This document shows, in pieces, positions 33,524-41,468 of a stretch of DNA of 64,000 bases. Each line of letters opens with the position of its first letter. The stretch's first letter is position 1. The notes under the pieces were generated by a model. It saw only the letters and a list, made by a program, of their open reading frames with translations. It did no database searches and was not told where the DNA came from. The DNA is from Verrucomicrobiales bacterium. GTDB taxonomy: Bacteria; Verrucomicrobiota; Verrucomicrobiia; Limisphaerales; UBA11320. The DNA is taken from assembly GCA_016793885.1 (NCBI GenBank), contig JAEUHE010000141.1, forward strand, positions 1 through 64,000, written 5' to 3'. A program made the translations under genes and the position numbers.

Positions 33524-35278
33524 TTACTTTCCATCAACCCGGTAGTATGCCGGGAAGGTCAAATCCTCATCCTGATCTTCGAAGGATCCGTTACCACTTC
33601 CGTCGGTGAGAACGGTTCCCACCGCAGTCCAGCTGGGACTCGTAAGTGTTGTGGCCCGGAAAATATCATAGGTTTTTTGAGCCGAGCCCGAGAAGCGCAG
33701 CTGAGGATTGCCGTTGAACAGAAGGCTGTAGTTGACAAAGCGTGCCGGTTGGAGTGCATCCACCTTTACCTGATACCGTGCGATGAAAGTATCGGTAGCT
33801 CCGGCCGACGTGAGGGAGGCGCGAGTGGGTTGGCCCTCGCCGAAAACTGCGGTTTGACCGAATCTTCCCACGACATGGATTCCGCCGGTTTTATCGACGG
33901 CAATACCCATCGCCCGATCATCGCCGATCCCCCCGTCTGACCGCGCCCACAACAGTCCGCCCTGGGTGTCCAGTTTGGCTATAAAAACGTCCCCCTGACC
34001 CTCGCCGTTAAGGCTGGTTTCGTGATCCTCCTCGGCGCCGACGACGAGGTGGAATCCGTGGGCGGTCACGTAGGAGCTGCCATCTGATCCTACGGCGATG
34101 CCCGTCGACACTTCATCAGCAGGACCAACCATCATCTTCACCCATTGTTGGTTTCCGTCCTTGTCATGTTTGACCACGAAAATGTCAGCTGATCCGCCTT
34201 CATCGAGTTGAGTTTGATTCAGTTCCCCGGCGAAGGGTGCGCGGCTGCGGAAAGTGCCCGTCGCGTAGCTGTTGCCATCCTTATCTACGGCGATCGCCGT
34301 GCCCTCATCGTGTTCCGCCTGCCCCAGTCCGCTACGAACCCAGGCCAGCGTTCCATCACTCAGGTATTTTGCCACGAAAATCTCGTAGTTGCTCCCGAGC
34401 GGTCCCTTGAGCACCGTCTCATGGACCTCACCGGGGCCGAAGGTGGCGGTGCCGCTGTATCTGCCCACCACGTACGCGTTTCCTGAGTCGTCGATGTCGA
34501 TTCCCATACCTCCGTTACCCGTCGCTCCGCCGGCGCTCTTCGCCCACACCAACTGCCCGTTGGGATTGTACTTGGCTATGAACACATCTTCGCCGTTGTT
34601 TCTGCCGAGCCCGGGCAAGGCAGTTTGATTGGATTCACCCGCTCCGAACGTCACCGGGTTGGAGCCATACCGTCCGGTCACGAAGGAGTTGCCGGCCTGA
34701 TCGACGGCGATGCCGTTCGCGGTTTCGCTATTCGAGCCCTGGGTCTGCTTGGCCCATAGAAAATTCCCATCCTTGTCGTATTTGGCGAGGAACAAATCAT
34801 TGGCCAGCGCGTTGAACGAGACCTGTTGGGGGGTTCCAGACGCAAAGGTGATGGTGGGTCCAAAGTGCCCAAATACGTAACAGTTGCCGGCTGCATCCAA
34901 ACCAATGCCGGATCCCCAACCCGCTTGGGAACGCGCTTGCCGAACCCACAGCAGTGCGCCTCCTGGTCCATACTTCGCTACAAACACATCTTGGCCCAGC
35001 GCCGTGAGTTGCACGGGACTTGGGTCCCCCGCTCCGAAAGTGGCGGTGAGTTTAAAGTATCCTGTGATGTAGGTGTTTCCCAGTTCGTCGGCCGCTATGG
35101 CGGAGCCCTCATCGGTCGTGCCTCCTCCCGCACGCTTGGCCCAGGACAGATTGGCGTTGTCGGCCCCCACAGGGATCGCCCAGGCAACCAAGATTAAAAG
35201 GATGAGCCCCCAAGAGCTGACGCCGGGCAACACACGCCGATCTCGAGGTTCGGATCGAACAACTTCAAAATGATCCAT
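33524..35278 (-). CDS. Secreted SBBP-repeat beta-propeller protein
   Basis: 584 residues; N-terminal hydrophobic segment (SWGLILLILVAWAIPVGA) is a signal peptide. About nine repeats of an SBBP-type blade follow, each of the form DxxGNxYxTGxF...FVAKYxxxGxLLWVR, for example DELGNTYITGYF, DAAGNCYVFGHF, DDSGNAYVVGRY and DKTGGIHVVGRF. The C-terminal 70 residues (TYDIFRATTLTSPSWTAVGT ... YYRVDGK) are the end module shared with other secreted proteins. Probably an extracellular binding protein. It is monocistronic; the 268 nt up to the next gene (35279-35546) show nothing notable. Confidence 0.88.
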   Translation of the reverse strand: MDHFEVVRSEPRDRRVLPGVSSWGLILLILVAWAIPVGADNANLSWAKRAGGGTTDEGSAIAADELGNTYITGYFKLTATFGAGDPSPVQLTALGQDVFVAKYGPGGALLWVRQARSQAGWGSGIGLDAAGNCYVFGHFGPTITFASGTPQQVSFNALANDLFLAKYDKDGNFLWAKQTQGSNSETANGIAVDQAGNSFVTGRYGSNPVTFGAGESNQTALPGLGRNNGEDVFIAKYNPNGQLVWAKSAGGATGNGGMGIDIDDSGNAYVVGRYSGTATFGPGEVHETVLKGPLGSNYEIFVAKYLSDGTLAWVRSGLGQAEHDEGTAIAVDKDGNSYATGTFRSRAPFAGELNQTQLDEGGSADIFVVKHDKDGNQQWVKMMVGPADEVSTGIAVGSDGSSYVTAHGFHLVVGAEEDHETSLNGEGQGDVFIAKLDTQGGLLWARSDGGIGDDRAMGIAVDKTGGIHVVGRFGQTAVFGEGQPTRASLTSAGATDTFIARYQVKVDALQPARFVNYSLLFNGNPQLRFSGSAQKTYDIFRATTLTSPSWTAVGTVLTDGSGNGSFEDQDEDLTFPAYYRVDGK

Positions 35279-35546
35279 GGTGCCATCCTAAGCCGGTTCC
35301 GGCTTTAGAGGCAAGCAGCGATATGCAGGCACAGAGCGCATTGAAGATGAAAGGGGCTATGGAGATTCTGATTACTCGGATCTGGTCCCGCTCCCTCTCC
35401 TCTTGGCCTCGATCACTCCTTGTCGCTCCTCGCCGTGGCTCGTTCCACCCTTGCACCTATTGGGCCTGCATGGGCTCGACAGAGTCTCTCCCTGCCTTGG
35501 TCTAGGTATTGTCCTGCGGAAAAGTAACCGATCTTCTGATGGAGGC

Positions 35547-36203
35547 TTAGTTAGAAGAAGGTTTGGGAGCTGTCAACAAACTCATGGGGAAATCGATTCG
35601 CCAGATTCCTCTCAATTGACCCGTCACAAAACCCGTGGCCTCGTCCTGGGGGTACAGTCTTCGGATCAGACCCGTCTGCTCCGGCGAAAGGTCCTTTCCG
35701 ACACGGCCATGGCACTGAAGGCATACCGAGTTGTTGATCACGATGGGGGCGAGAAAGGTGACTTGATCTGGCATCCATTGAACCACCATTGGCTGCGGGA
35801 GGTTAGTCGATGCCGCTAGTGAGGCTTCGAATTGGCTCAAGACCTTTAGCTCGGCCTCGTTGGCTCGGTTTGCCGGATTGCGCGGCTTGTGAGTCACCCT
35901 GCGCAGCAAGACTCCATGCTTCTTGGCCACGCCGCCGACCAGCGGCGACGCCACAGCGGAACAGAAGGGTAGTGCGTTGCTAATGCCACCTGTTTTGAGA
36001 ACCGAAACAAGGTTGGAACTCAGCAGCCCAAAGGTCTCTGAGGTGATGGCCTTGCCGCGCTTGACCGTCTCTTGTTTGAGCGCTGGTGGAATCTCCTGGG
36101 CCGTCGGCTCCGCGGCCCGAGCGGGTTCGTAGGAAGCGCCTCCCATTATCAGGAGTGCTAGGTAAGCGAGACCCTTCGAGAAGGATGTATTTGGTGCCAT
36201 CAT
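35547..36203 (-). CDS. Tll0287-like (DUF3365) periplasmic c-type haem protein
   Basis: 218 residues with a signal peptide (LAYLALLIMGGASYEPARA). The fold signature of Tll0287-like/DUF3365 haem sensors is present: SNALPFCSAVASPLV, RRVTHKPRNPANRANEAE, and the c-haem motif CLQCHG following VINNSVCLQ. It lies 10 nt after the second YeeE/YedE gene, as the last gene of that operon. It may sense redox state or a sulfur ligand, or carry electrons linked to the sulfur substrate (inference). Confidence 0.85.
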   Translation of the reverse strand: MMAPNTSFSKGLAYLALLIMGGASYEPARAAEPTAQEIPPALKQETVKRGKAITSETFGLLSSNLVSVLKTGGISNALPFCSAVASPLVGGVAKKHGVLLRRVTHKPRNPANRANEAELKVLSQFEASLAASTNLPQPMVVQWMPDQVTFLAPIVINNSVCLQCHGRVGKDLSPEQTGLIRRLYPQDEATGFVTGQLRGIWRIDFPMSLLTAPKPSSN

Positions 36204-36213
36204 TGACTTGGGC

Positions 36214-36804
36214 TTAGCTGACGGGTTGATTCATCATGGGCCGACTGCTCCTGCGGTTTCGTTCGTGCCGTTCGATCGCCCAGAAAACGACTGCAGCCAA
36301 GGCGCAAAGCATCGCAAACCACGCTGCGTCCGGAACTCCAGTCACGTCGGGCAATCGCAATTTCCCTAGCGCGGCAACGGTTTGGATATGACTTTCCACC
36401 CACTTGAAGCTCAGGGCATATAAGACTCCGCCCACCATCATTCCGCCGAATCCGACCAAAGCATGAAGACTGCCCGTTGCCAGTGCAGCTACCCCGGTAC
36501 CCGGGCAGTATCCATAGAGGACCATGCCGATCCCGAATAAGCTGGCTCCGAGGGTGACACCCAGCATATTCGCGGGCTTGATGTGATACTGTGCATGACC
36601 TGACTGTTTGAGAAGCAGCACTCCGATTCCACCGACCAGGATGGCAGTGAACATGATTTTGAGCACGGTGAAGTCGCGAAATCGGAATTGATTGACGATG
36701 ACGTTGTAGTGCGCAACTCCGCCGCGGTGCAGGAGCATGCCGAAGAGCATTCCCATCGGTATGGCTAGCCATCGGGCGGTTTCGGCTGAGACTGGAAGTT
36801 CCAT
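36214..36804 (-). CDS. YeeE/YedE-family sulfur transport subunit (second half)
   Basis: 196 residues, about five membrane helices. The conserved motif GYCPGTGVAA (about residues 98-107) contains the cysteine implicated in thiosulfate or persulfide passage in YeeE. It is half the size of full-length YeeE, and it follows another half-size family member by 15 nt, so the two probably form the complete channel, as in two-gene PmpA/PmpB-like systems. Substrate thiosulfate or a related sulfur species, from family knowledge. Confidence 0.85.
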   Translation of the reverse strand: MELPVSAETARWLAIPMGMLFGMLLHRGGVAHYNVIVNQFRFRDFTVLKIMFTAILVGGIGVLLLKQSGHAQYHIKPANMLGVTLGASLFGIGMVLYGYCPGTGVAALATGSLHALVGFGGMMVGGVLYALSFKWVESHIQTVAALGKLRLPDVTGVPDAAWFAMLCALAAVVFWAIERHERNRRSSRPMMNQPVS

Positions 36805-36819
36805 AGATGGTTTCCCGGT

Positions 36820-37395
36820 TTAGGGTTGTTTGGTACTCGAGGCGAGTGTGGTGGGGTTGCGTTTTCCGAACAGCAGCAGGGCGGTCGCAGCCCCGGTCGC
36901 AAATAGGGTCAGGAAGAAGGTCCAGCTGCTCAGCGCCAACTGGAGACTGCCGCTGATCCCATGTCCGCTGGTGCATCCACCCGCCATGCGGGCGCCATAC
37001 ATCAGGAGAACTCCCCCCAAAAAGGCCACCACAAATCGTTTCGCAACCGATCCGCCAAACCGCTCCCTCCAGACCGATGGCACTTTCTCGGCCTTAAAGG
37101 ACCGACTGAGCATCACGCTGAGGAGGCTTCCGAGGAAGGTTCCGATCAGGAACAGCATGCCGCCATCCAGCTTCAACGGCGTTTTAGCCCAATAGGCATT
37201 TTGAGTAACCCCTTCGGATCCGATCAGGGGAATGGCGCACACGCTCGATACCGCGGAGAGGGCAGTGGAGATACCCAGGGGTTGATTCAATAGACCAAAT
37301 GCAATCCAGCTAAGGACTCCTAAACACACGCCAACTAAATAGGGATTCCACCGCCCGCGCACCGCCGTTTCGGGATTCATGTTTGCGTGTTGCAT
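36820..37395 (-). CDS. YeeE/YedE-family sulfur transport subunit (first half)
   Basis: 191 residues, about five membrane helices, with the family motif AGGCTSGHGISG (around residue 139) carrying the conserved cysteine. It is the first gene of a three-gene minus-strand operon with a partner half-transporter and a haem protein. The first ATG is at 37395; a second ATG at 37380 (MNPETAV) is equally possible and neither has a clear ribosome-binding site. The upstream gap to the divergent beta-helix gene is non-coding. Confidence 0.85.
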   Translation of the reverse strand: MQHANMNPETAVRGRWNPYLVGVCLGVLSWIAFGLLNQPLGISTALSAVSSVCAIPLIGSEGVTQNAYWAKTPLKLDGGMLFLIGTFLGSLLSVMLSRSFKAEKVPSVWRERFGGSVAKRFVVAFLGGVLLMYGARMAGGCTSGHGISGSLQLALSSWTFFLTLFATGAATALLLFGKRNPTTLASSTKQP

Positions 37396-37414
37396 AACTG
37401 TTCGTGTCTATCCG

Positions 37415-37500
37415 AGCCGCGATCTGGCCGAAAGTTACAAACCTTTAGCCGGAGGCAATCCTGAGCCCGGAAGCTGGTTTCCCGACCTACCTTTAAGCTC
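37415..37500 (+). ncRNA. Possible structured leader RNA, riboswitch-like
   Basis: CCGAAAGTTACAAACC (from 37428), GCCGGAGGCAATCCTGAG and AAGCTGGTTTCCCGACC follow one another in the leader of the secreted beta-helix gene, about 130 nt before its start. CCGG...CCGG and GGAA...TTCC can form short successive stems. The segments faintly resemble parts of the c-di-GMP-I (GEMM) class, but the P1b-like hairpin expected between the first two blocks is too short. This is tentative. Confidence 0.25.
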
Positions 37501-37630
37501 GCCACTCCCTTGCGTTCCTGTGGTGGGTGCATTAGAAGTGCCTAATGGATCACCTTTCGTCTCGCGTGTCACCTGCCTCCGCGGTGGGTGGAGGCCGAGC
37601 GGTCTCGAGCCCGTGCAACTGGATTGCCTT

Positions 37631-39262
37631 ATGACTAACGCCTTTCGCCGACTCCGCCTCCGGTTGTCGGTTATCGCGCTCTGCTTGGCTGCGGTCGATT
37701 TCCGGGTCTCCGCCGCCATCTTTGAGCCGATCAATCCGCTCGGCTGCAGTTATGCTTCTCTCCGCGAGGCTGTAACCACGGGCGGGTTCTACCGTTTTAC
37801 CTGCAATGCTACCATCGAGATCCCCGCTACCCTCATCGTTTCCAAACGACTGTATCTAGACGCCGCAGGCCACGACGTCACGTTAAGCGGAGGCGGCCTT
37901 CATCAGATCCTGGTGGTTCAGTTCGGCGTTGCTTGCGAGCTCCGAGGGATTCGGCTTCGCGATGGTGTTGCCCAGCGGGGTGGGGCAATTTCTAGTCGCG
38001 GTGGGGAATTGACCCTACGGGATGTTCGATTCGAGAACAACCTCGCTCAGGGCGTGAGTTCGGCCGGCACGGAAGGGTTGGGAGGGGCTATCGACAACAT
38101 GGGAGGCACGATCAACGCGTTGCGATGTCAGTGGACCGGGAACCTCGCCCGCGGTGGCGACGGCCTGGTCCTGTCCGAGCAGCCTTCGTCCGTGCGCTTC
38201 GGCGCCACCTCGGCCCGGGCAGGAGCGATTTACAATGATCGGGGGGTGGTTCAGTTGGTGGATTGCCAATTTGTTTCCAACGCGGCTCAGGGCGGTAGAG
38301 GCATGAGCGAACCCTTTCAACACCGCGGGGCCGATGCCTCCGGAGGAGCCATTGAGAGTTCCGGGCAGCTTGACGTTGTAGGCTGCACCTTCTCGGGTAA
38401 CGAGGCTCGAGGTGGTGAGGGACGGTTTTCGGGCAGTTTTGCCTATTCTGGAAGCGGGCAGGGAAGCGGTGGTGCAATGGCGAATCATGGTGTTCTTACA
38501 GCGCTCAACTCGACGTGGTATCGAAACACCGTCACCGCGCGTCTGGAATCCCTTCCGCAGGGTCCTCTCGGGGAAGGGCAAGCGGCGCCTCACCGGGGCG
38601 GCGCACTTTTCTCTGATTCTGAATCGAATACGGTCTCCATTGTTCATGCGACTTTCGTGGGCAACGTGGCGGCTGAGAGCTTCGGATCCAGGCCGGGAAA
38701 CGGAGGGGCCATCGCCTCCGACCACTCCAGTGTGCGAATCAGCCGCAGCGTTTTTGCGCACGCTGCTGGTAGCAGCAACTTCGCCGGAACGGTCATCGAC
38801 GTGGGCTACAATCTTAGCTCAGACGACAGCGGTCATCTTCAGGCGGGTGGAAGCCGGTCTGGTCTTGATCCGCGACTCGGGACGCTCGAAGACAACGGGG
38901 GACCTACCTGGACCGTTTCCTTGCTGGCGGACAGTCCTGCCATCGATGCCGCCCCTCACTCGGAGTTCGTGGTAACGGACCAGCGCGGCGTTTCCAGGCC
39001 GCAGGGCGTTGGCTTCGATCTGGGTGCATTCGAGCGTCGCAACACCTCCTCGGCCCTCGTCCTGCGCTGGGTCCGAATCCTTCCGCCCAACGGCGTGCTG
39101 GAGGTCGTTTCCACTCCGGGTGCGCGTCTGCAGTTGTTTGCGGCTAGGGAATTGAAAGGTCCGTGGACTCTGGCCGCTGAAGCAATGGCCGACGCGCAGG
39201 GGCGCGCTGTCATCGAGACCGCCCTGGCCGGACCGGGGTGCTTCTTCCGAGTGTCGCAATAG
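37631..39262 (+). CDS. Secreted beta-helix protein with choice-of-anchor-Q-like region
   Basis: 543 residues from ATG 37631 (MTNAFRRLRLRL), which starts a signal peptide ending near FRVSAA; the longer frame to 37379 has no coding character. The body is a right-handed beta-helix of glycine-rich turns (GGAISSRGGELTLRDVRF, GGAIDNMGG, SGGAIESSGQLDVVGCTFSG). It opens with a CSYASLREAV motif and ends in TDQRGVSRPQGVGFDLGAFE, as in the choice-of-anchor Q family. A C-terminal module (GPWTLAAEAM ... FFRVSQ) matches the shared end domain. Likely a surface adhesin or passenger protein. Confidence 0.82.
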   Translation: MTNAFRRLRLRLSVIALCLAAVDFRVSAAIFEPINPLGCSYASLREAVTTGGFYRFTCNATIEIPATLIVSKRLYLDAAGHDVTLSGGGLHQILVVQFGVACELRGIRLRDGVAQRGGAISSRGGELTLRDVRFENNLAQGVSSAGTEGLGGAIDNMGGTINALRCQWTGNLARGGDGLVLSEQPSSVRFGATSARAGAIYNDRGVVQLVDCQFVSNAAQGGRGMSEPFQHRGADASGGAIESSGQLDVVGCTFSGNEARGGEGRFSGSFAYSGSGQGSGGAMANHGVLTALNSTWYRNTVTARLESLPQGPLGEGQAAPHRGGALFSDSESNTVSIVHATFVGNVAAESFGSRPGNGGAIASDHSSVRISRSVFAHAAGSSNFAGTVIDVGYNLSSDDSGHLQAGGSRSGLDPRLGTLEDNGGPTWTVSLLADSPAIDAAPHSEFVVTDQRGVSRPQGVGFDLGAFERRNTSSALVLRWVRILPPNGVLEVVSTPGARLQLFAARELKGPWTLAAEAMADAQGRAVIETALAGPGCFFRVSQ

Positions 39263-39301
39263 TGGGCCGCGGTTCCGACGGTCGTATCTGGGAGGTTAGC
39301 T

Positions 39302-39325
39302 TCCTTACAGGAATTGTTGTAAGGA
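39302..39325. promoter_or_regulatory. Perfect 8+8 inverted repeat upstream of the redox cluster
   Basis: TCCTTACA (39302-39309) and TGTAAGGA (39318-39325) are exact inverted copies with an 8-nt spacer, 40 nt after the beta-helix stop and 122 nt before the DUF4266-like gene. No T-tract follows, so an operator is as likely as a terminator. Confidence 0.4.
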
Positions 39326-39447
39326 CCGCCAAGGTCATGCGACCAAGTCTTGGAAGCCGATCCAGATTCGAAGACCCGCTGGGAATATTGTGGGGACTCG
39401 CTCCTCTGACTTAGGCATCTACGCACTAACTTTGTCCGAAAACCGTC

Positions 39448-39762
39448 ATGCCCAATCAGATCAACTCACCGGAATGGAAACCTGAGGGCCGGGCTCTCCG
39501 CCTAGAGCGAGAACCGATCGCCCGGCAACGGCTGCTACCTCGAGGTCGCTTTCTTGCTTTAGCCCTTTCCGGCCTGGCTGTTTTCGCGGTGTGCGGCTGT
39601 CAGGGCCCGCGTGTGAGTCAGCAACGACTGGTTTCTCAGCCCAACATGCTCTTTTCAGACTCTTTACCCCTGAACTTCAGCTCGCGACTGATTCCTCAGC
39701 TCGAGACCGGTGCTGCAGGGTCGGGTGGAGCGGCCAACAGCGGGTGCACCGCCTGCAGATAG
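39448..39762 (+). CDS. DUF4266-like small exported lipoprotein
   Basis: 104 residues. Hydrophobic segment FLALALSGLAVFAVCGC ends in a lipobox-like AVCGC, so the protein is probably a lipoprotein. The mature part matches the DUF4266 pattern as I know it: LVSQPNMLFSD, then GAAGSGGAANSG and a C-terminal GCTACR with two closely spaced cysteines. DUF4266 proteins are usually found beside thioredoxin-fold, DUF3570 and ApbE genes; the function is unknown. Here it is followed after 12 nt by a thioredoxin/beta-barrel fusion, so the terminal cysteine pair is a candidate thiol substrate. Confidence 0.65.
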   Translation: MPNQINSPEWKPEGRALRLEREPIARQRLLPRGRFLALALSGLAVFAVCGCQGPRVSQQRLVSQPNMLFSDSLPLNFSSRLIPQLETGAAGSGGAANSGCTACR

Positions 39763-39774
39763 ACGCCTCTGAAT

Positions 39775-41439
39775 ATGAAATCCTACGTTCAATGGAGGGG
39801 TTTCCAGTCCAGGATCTGGGCCTTAGCGGGCATTTTCCTCCTCGAGGTTGGGCTTCGAACCGGTCGTTCGGCGGAGGTTCCCCTCTGGGAGTTGCCGCGC
39901 TGGAAATCCGCTGAGATCCTAAGGCTCAGTGATTTCTCCGGAAAGATCGTGGTCCTAGATTTCTTTGCCTACTGGTGTGCTCCTTGCAAACAGGCCTCCC
40001 TGGCTTTGGAGGGCGGTGTGCAGAAATACTATTCAACCAAGGGAGGCAATCCCAACGGTATCCCTGTTCAAGTCGTTTCGGTGAACATCGAGACCCAGAA
40101 TCCGGAACAAACCGACACCTACATTCGTGAGACTGGCGTCGAGTTGGTTGTGAACGACCTGGATGGCGCGCTCCTGGACAAACTCGGCGGAACCGCGACG
40201 CCCTTCATCGTGATCATCGATGGGACCCGAGTCGCGGGCGGAGGAACCTTCAACCTGGTCTATCGTGAAGAAGGTTTGGATTCCGTGAAAACTCTGCGTG
40301 GTGTGATCGATCGTTTGGGACAGAGTGCCCAAGGCTTGAGAAATGAGGTTCCCGGTCATCCGCCGCTTTCGGACGATCAATCCGGTCCGAACAACGGAAT
40401 CAAGTCCCAGACCGCCGAGGCTGGAATGGAAGTCTTGTTCGGGGATGACATCGTTCTGACCGACAATCTGGCTCGTTACAAGATTCAGACATCGCGTTTC
40501 GAGGTCGATGTAAGCTTGGGCCTGAAGACTTTCTCTCTGGATTATGAGCCCTTCATTGCCTTCGATGCCCTGGGAAGCGCCCAGCATCTGCGGGAGAACC
40601 AGTACTCCGGCGGGTTGGCCTTTCGTCACAAATGGAGTGATTCCTTAACCCAGGTGACCAGCTTCGGGGCCTACGATGGATTCACCGATTATCGATCCCT
40701 CTGGCTGAGTAGCTATTATCGTCAGCAGTTCAACTCTTTCCCGGAGTACGAGCTTCCGGATCCACGCGGGTTTAATGCGGCGGCGGGATGGCGGTGGGAG
40801 TATCGGCCGACGGTTGGCTTTCTCGATGTGAATCTCTTCTACGCCAATGACGCCATCGCCCCGGGGTATGATCTTCCCGACTCCACGCCGCAGAATCCCA
40901 CTCCAGGACTCGAGAGGGGCAGGGAATTCCTGCATACCTATTCCCCGAGCCTCCGATTCGAGAATGTGCTGACCTCTCGTCTGCGGCTCTTGAACGAGTT
41001 TCAGCTCACCGTCACCTCGGGACGCGATGCTCGCTATTCCTATCGCAGTGGCTTGAACGTGGCTTTGGCCGAGAAGTGGGTGCTTCGGCTCAGTGGAGGA
41101 TATGCGAATGAAGATCCGAGCTTGGTGGCCTGGTATGCCGGATGGACCGTGGAGTATTCTTTCGCGCCTCGCTGGGTGGCTGGTGTCACCGGGCGGTTCT
41201 ATCGGGACACTGGCGAGATCGAGAACTCGCGCCTTATTTCTACGGCTGCTCCTGCTCTGGATACCTATGAACTCGGTCTCGGAATCCGGTATCAAGGACG
41301 CCGATCTACCTTCAAAGTCTATGCCGCCCCCCATCATGCCTATTACGACCGGGTGGACATCGGCACCGCCCCCTTTACCAACCTCTATCGCAGTCGCAAG
41401 TTCGGACTGGTCCAGCTGAGCTGGTCCGGCAACTTCTAG
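39775..41439 (+). CDS. Thioredoxin domain fused to a C-terminal outer-membrane beta-barrel
   Basis: 554 residues with an N-terminal hydrophobic segment (ALAGIFLLEVGL). Thioredoxin-fold domain at about 45-180: FFAYWCAPCK with redox cysteines Cys68 and Cys71, and TATPF giving the cis-Pro143. After a linker, residues 205-554 are rich in alternating aromatic/polar strands (VSLGLKTFSLDYEPFIAF, LAFRHKWSDSLTQVTSFGAY, WTVEYSFAPRWVAGVTGRFY) and end in LVQLSWSGNF, a terminal aromatic typical of outer-membrane barrels. This suggests a periplasmic thiol-redox domain tethered to the outer membrane; the barrel may correspond to the DUF3570 partner seen in DUF4266 clusters. A TlpA-type domain plus barrel in one chain is unusual. 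Confidence 0.8.
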   Translation: MKSYVQWRGFQSRIWALAGIFLLEVGLRTGRSAEVPLWELPRWKSAEILRLSDFSGKIVVLDFFAYWCAPCKQASLALEGGVQKYYSTKGGNPNGIPVQVVSVNIETQNPEQTDTYIRETGVELVVNDLDGALLDKLGGTATPFIVIIDGTRVAGGGTFNLVYREEGLDSVKTLRGVIDRLGQSAQGLRNEVPGHPPLSDDQSGPNNGIKSQTAEAGMEVLFGDDIVLTDNLARYKIQTSRFEVDVSLGLKTFSLDYEPFIAFDALGSAQHLRENQYSGGLAFRHKWSDSLTQVTSFGAYDGFTDYRSLWLSSYYRQQFNSFPEYELPDPRGFNAAAGWRWEYRPTVGFLDVNLFYANDAIAPGYDLPDSTPQNPTPGLERGREFLHTYSPSLRFENVLTSRLRLLNEFQLTVTSGRDARYSYRSGLNVALAEKWVLRLSGGYANEDPSLVAWYAGWTVEYSFAPRWVAGVTGRFYRDTGEIENSRLISTAAPALDTYELGLGIRYQGRRSTFKVYAAPHHAYYDRVDIGTAPFTNLYRSRKFGLVQLSWSGNF

Positions 41440-41468
41440 CCACCACCAAACAACCCGCTACTCACGTT

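Noticed and set aside
37379-37630. N-terminal extension of the beta-helix protein
   Set aside because: Non-coding composition; the signal peptide begins at 37631.
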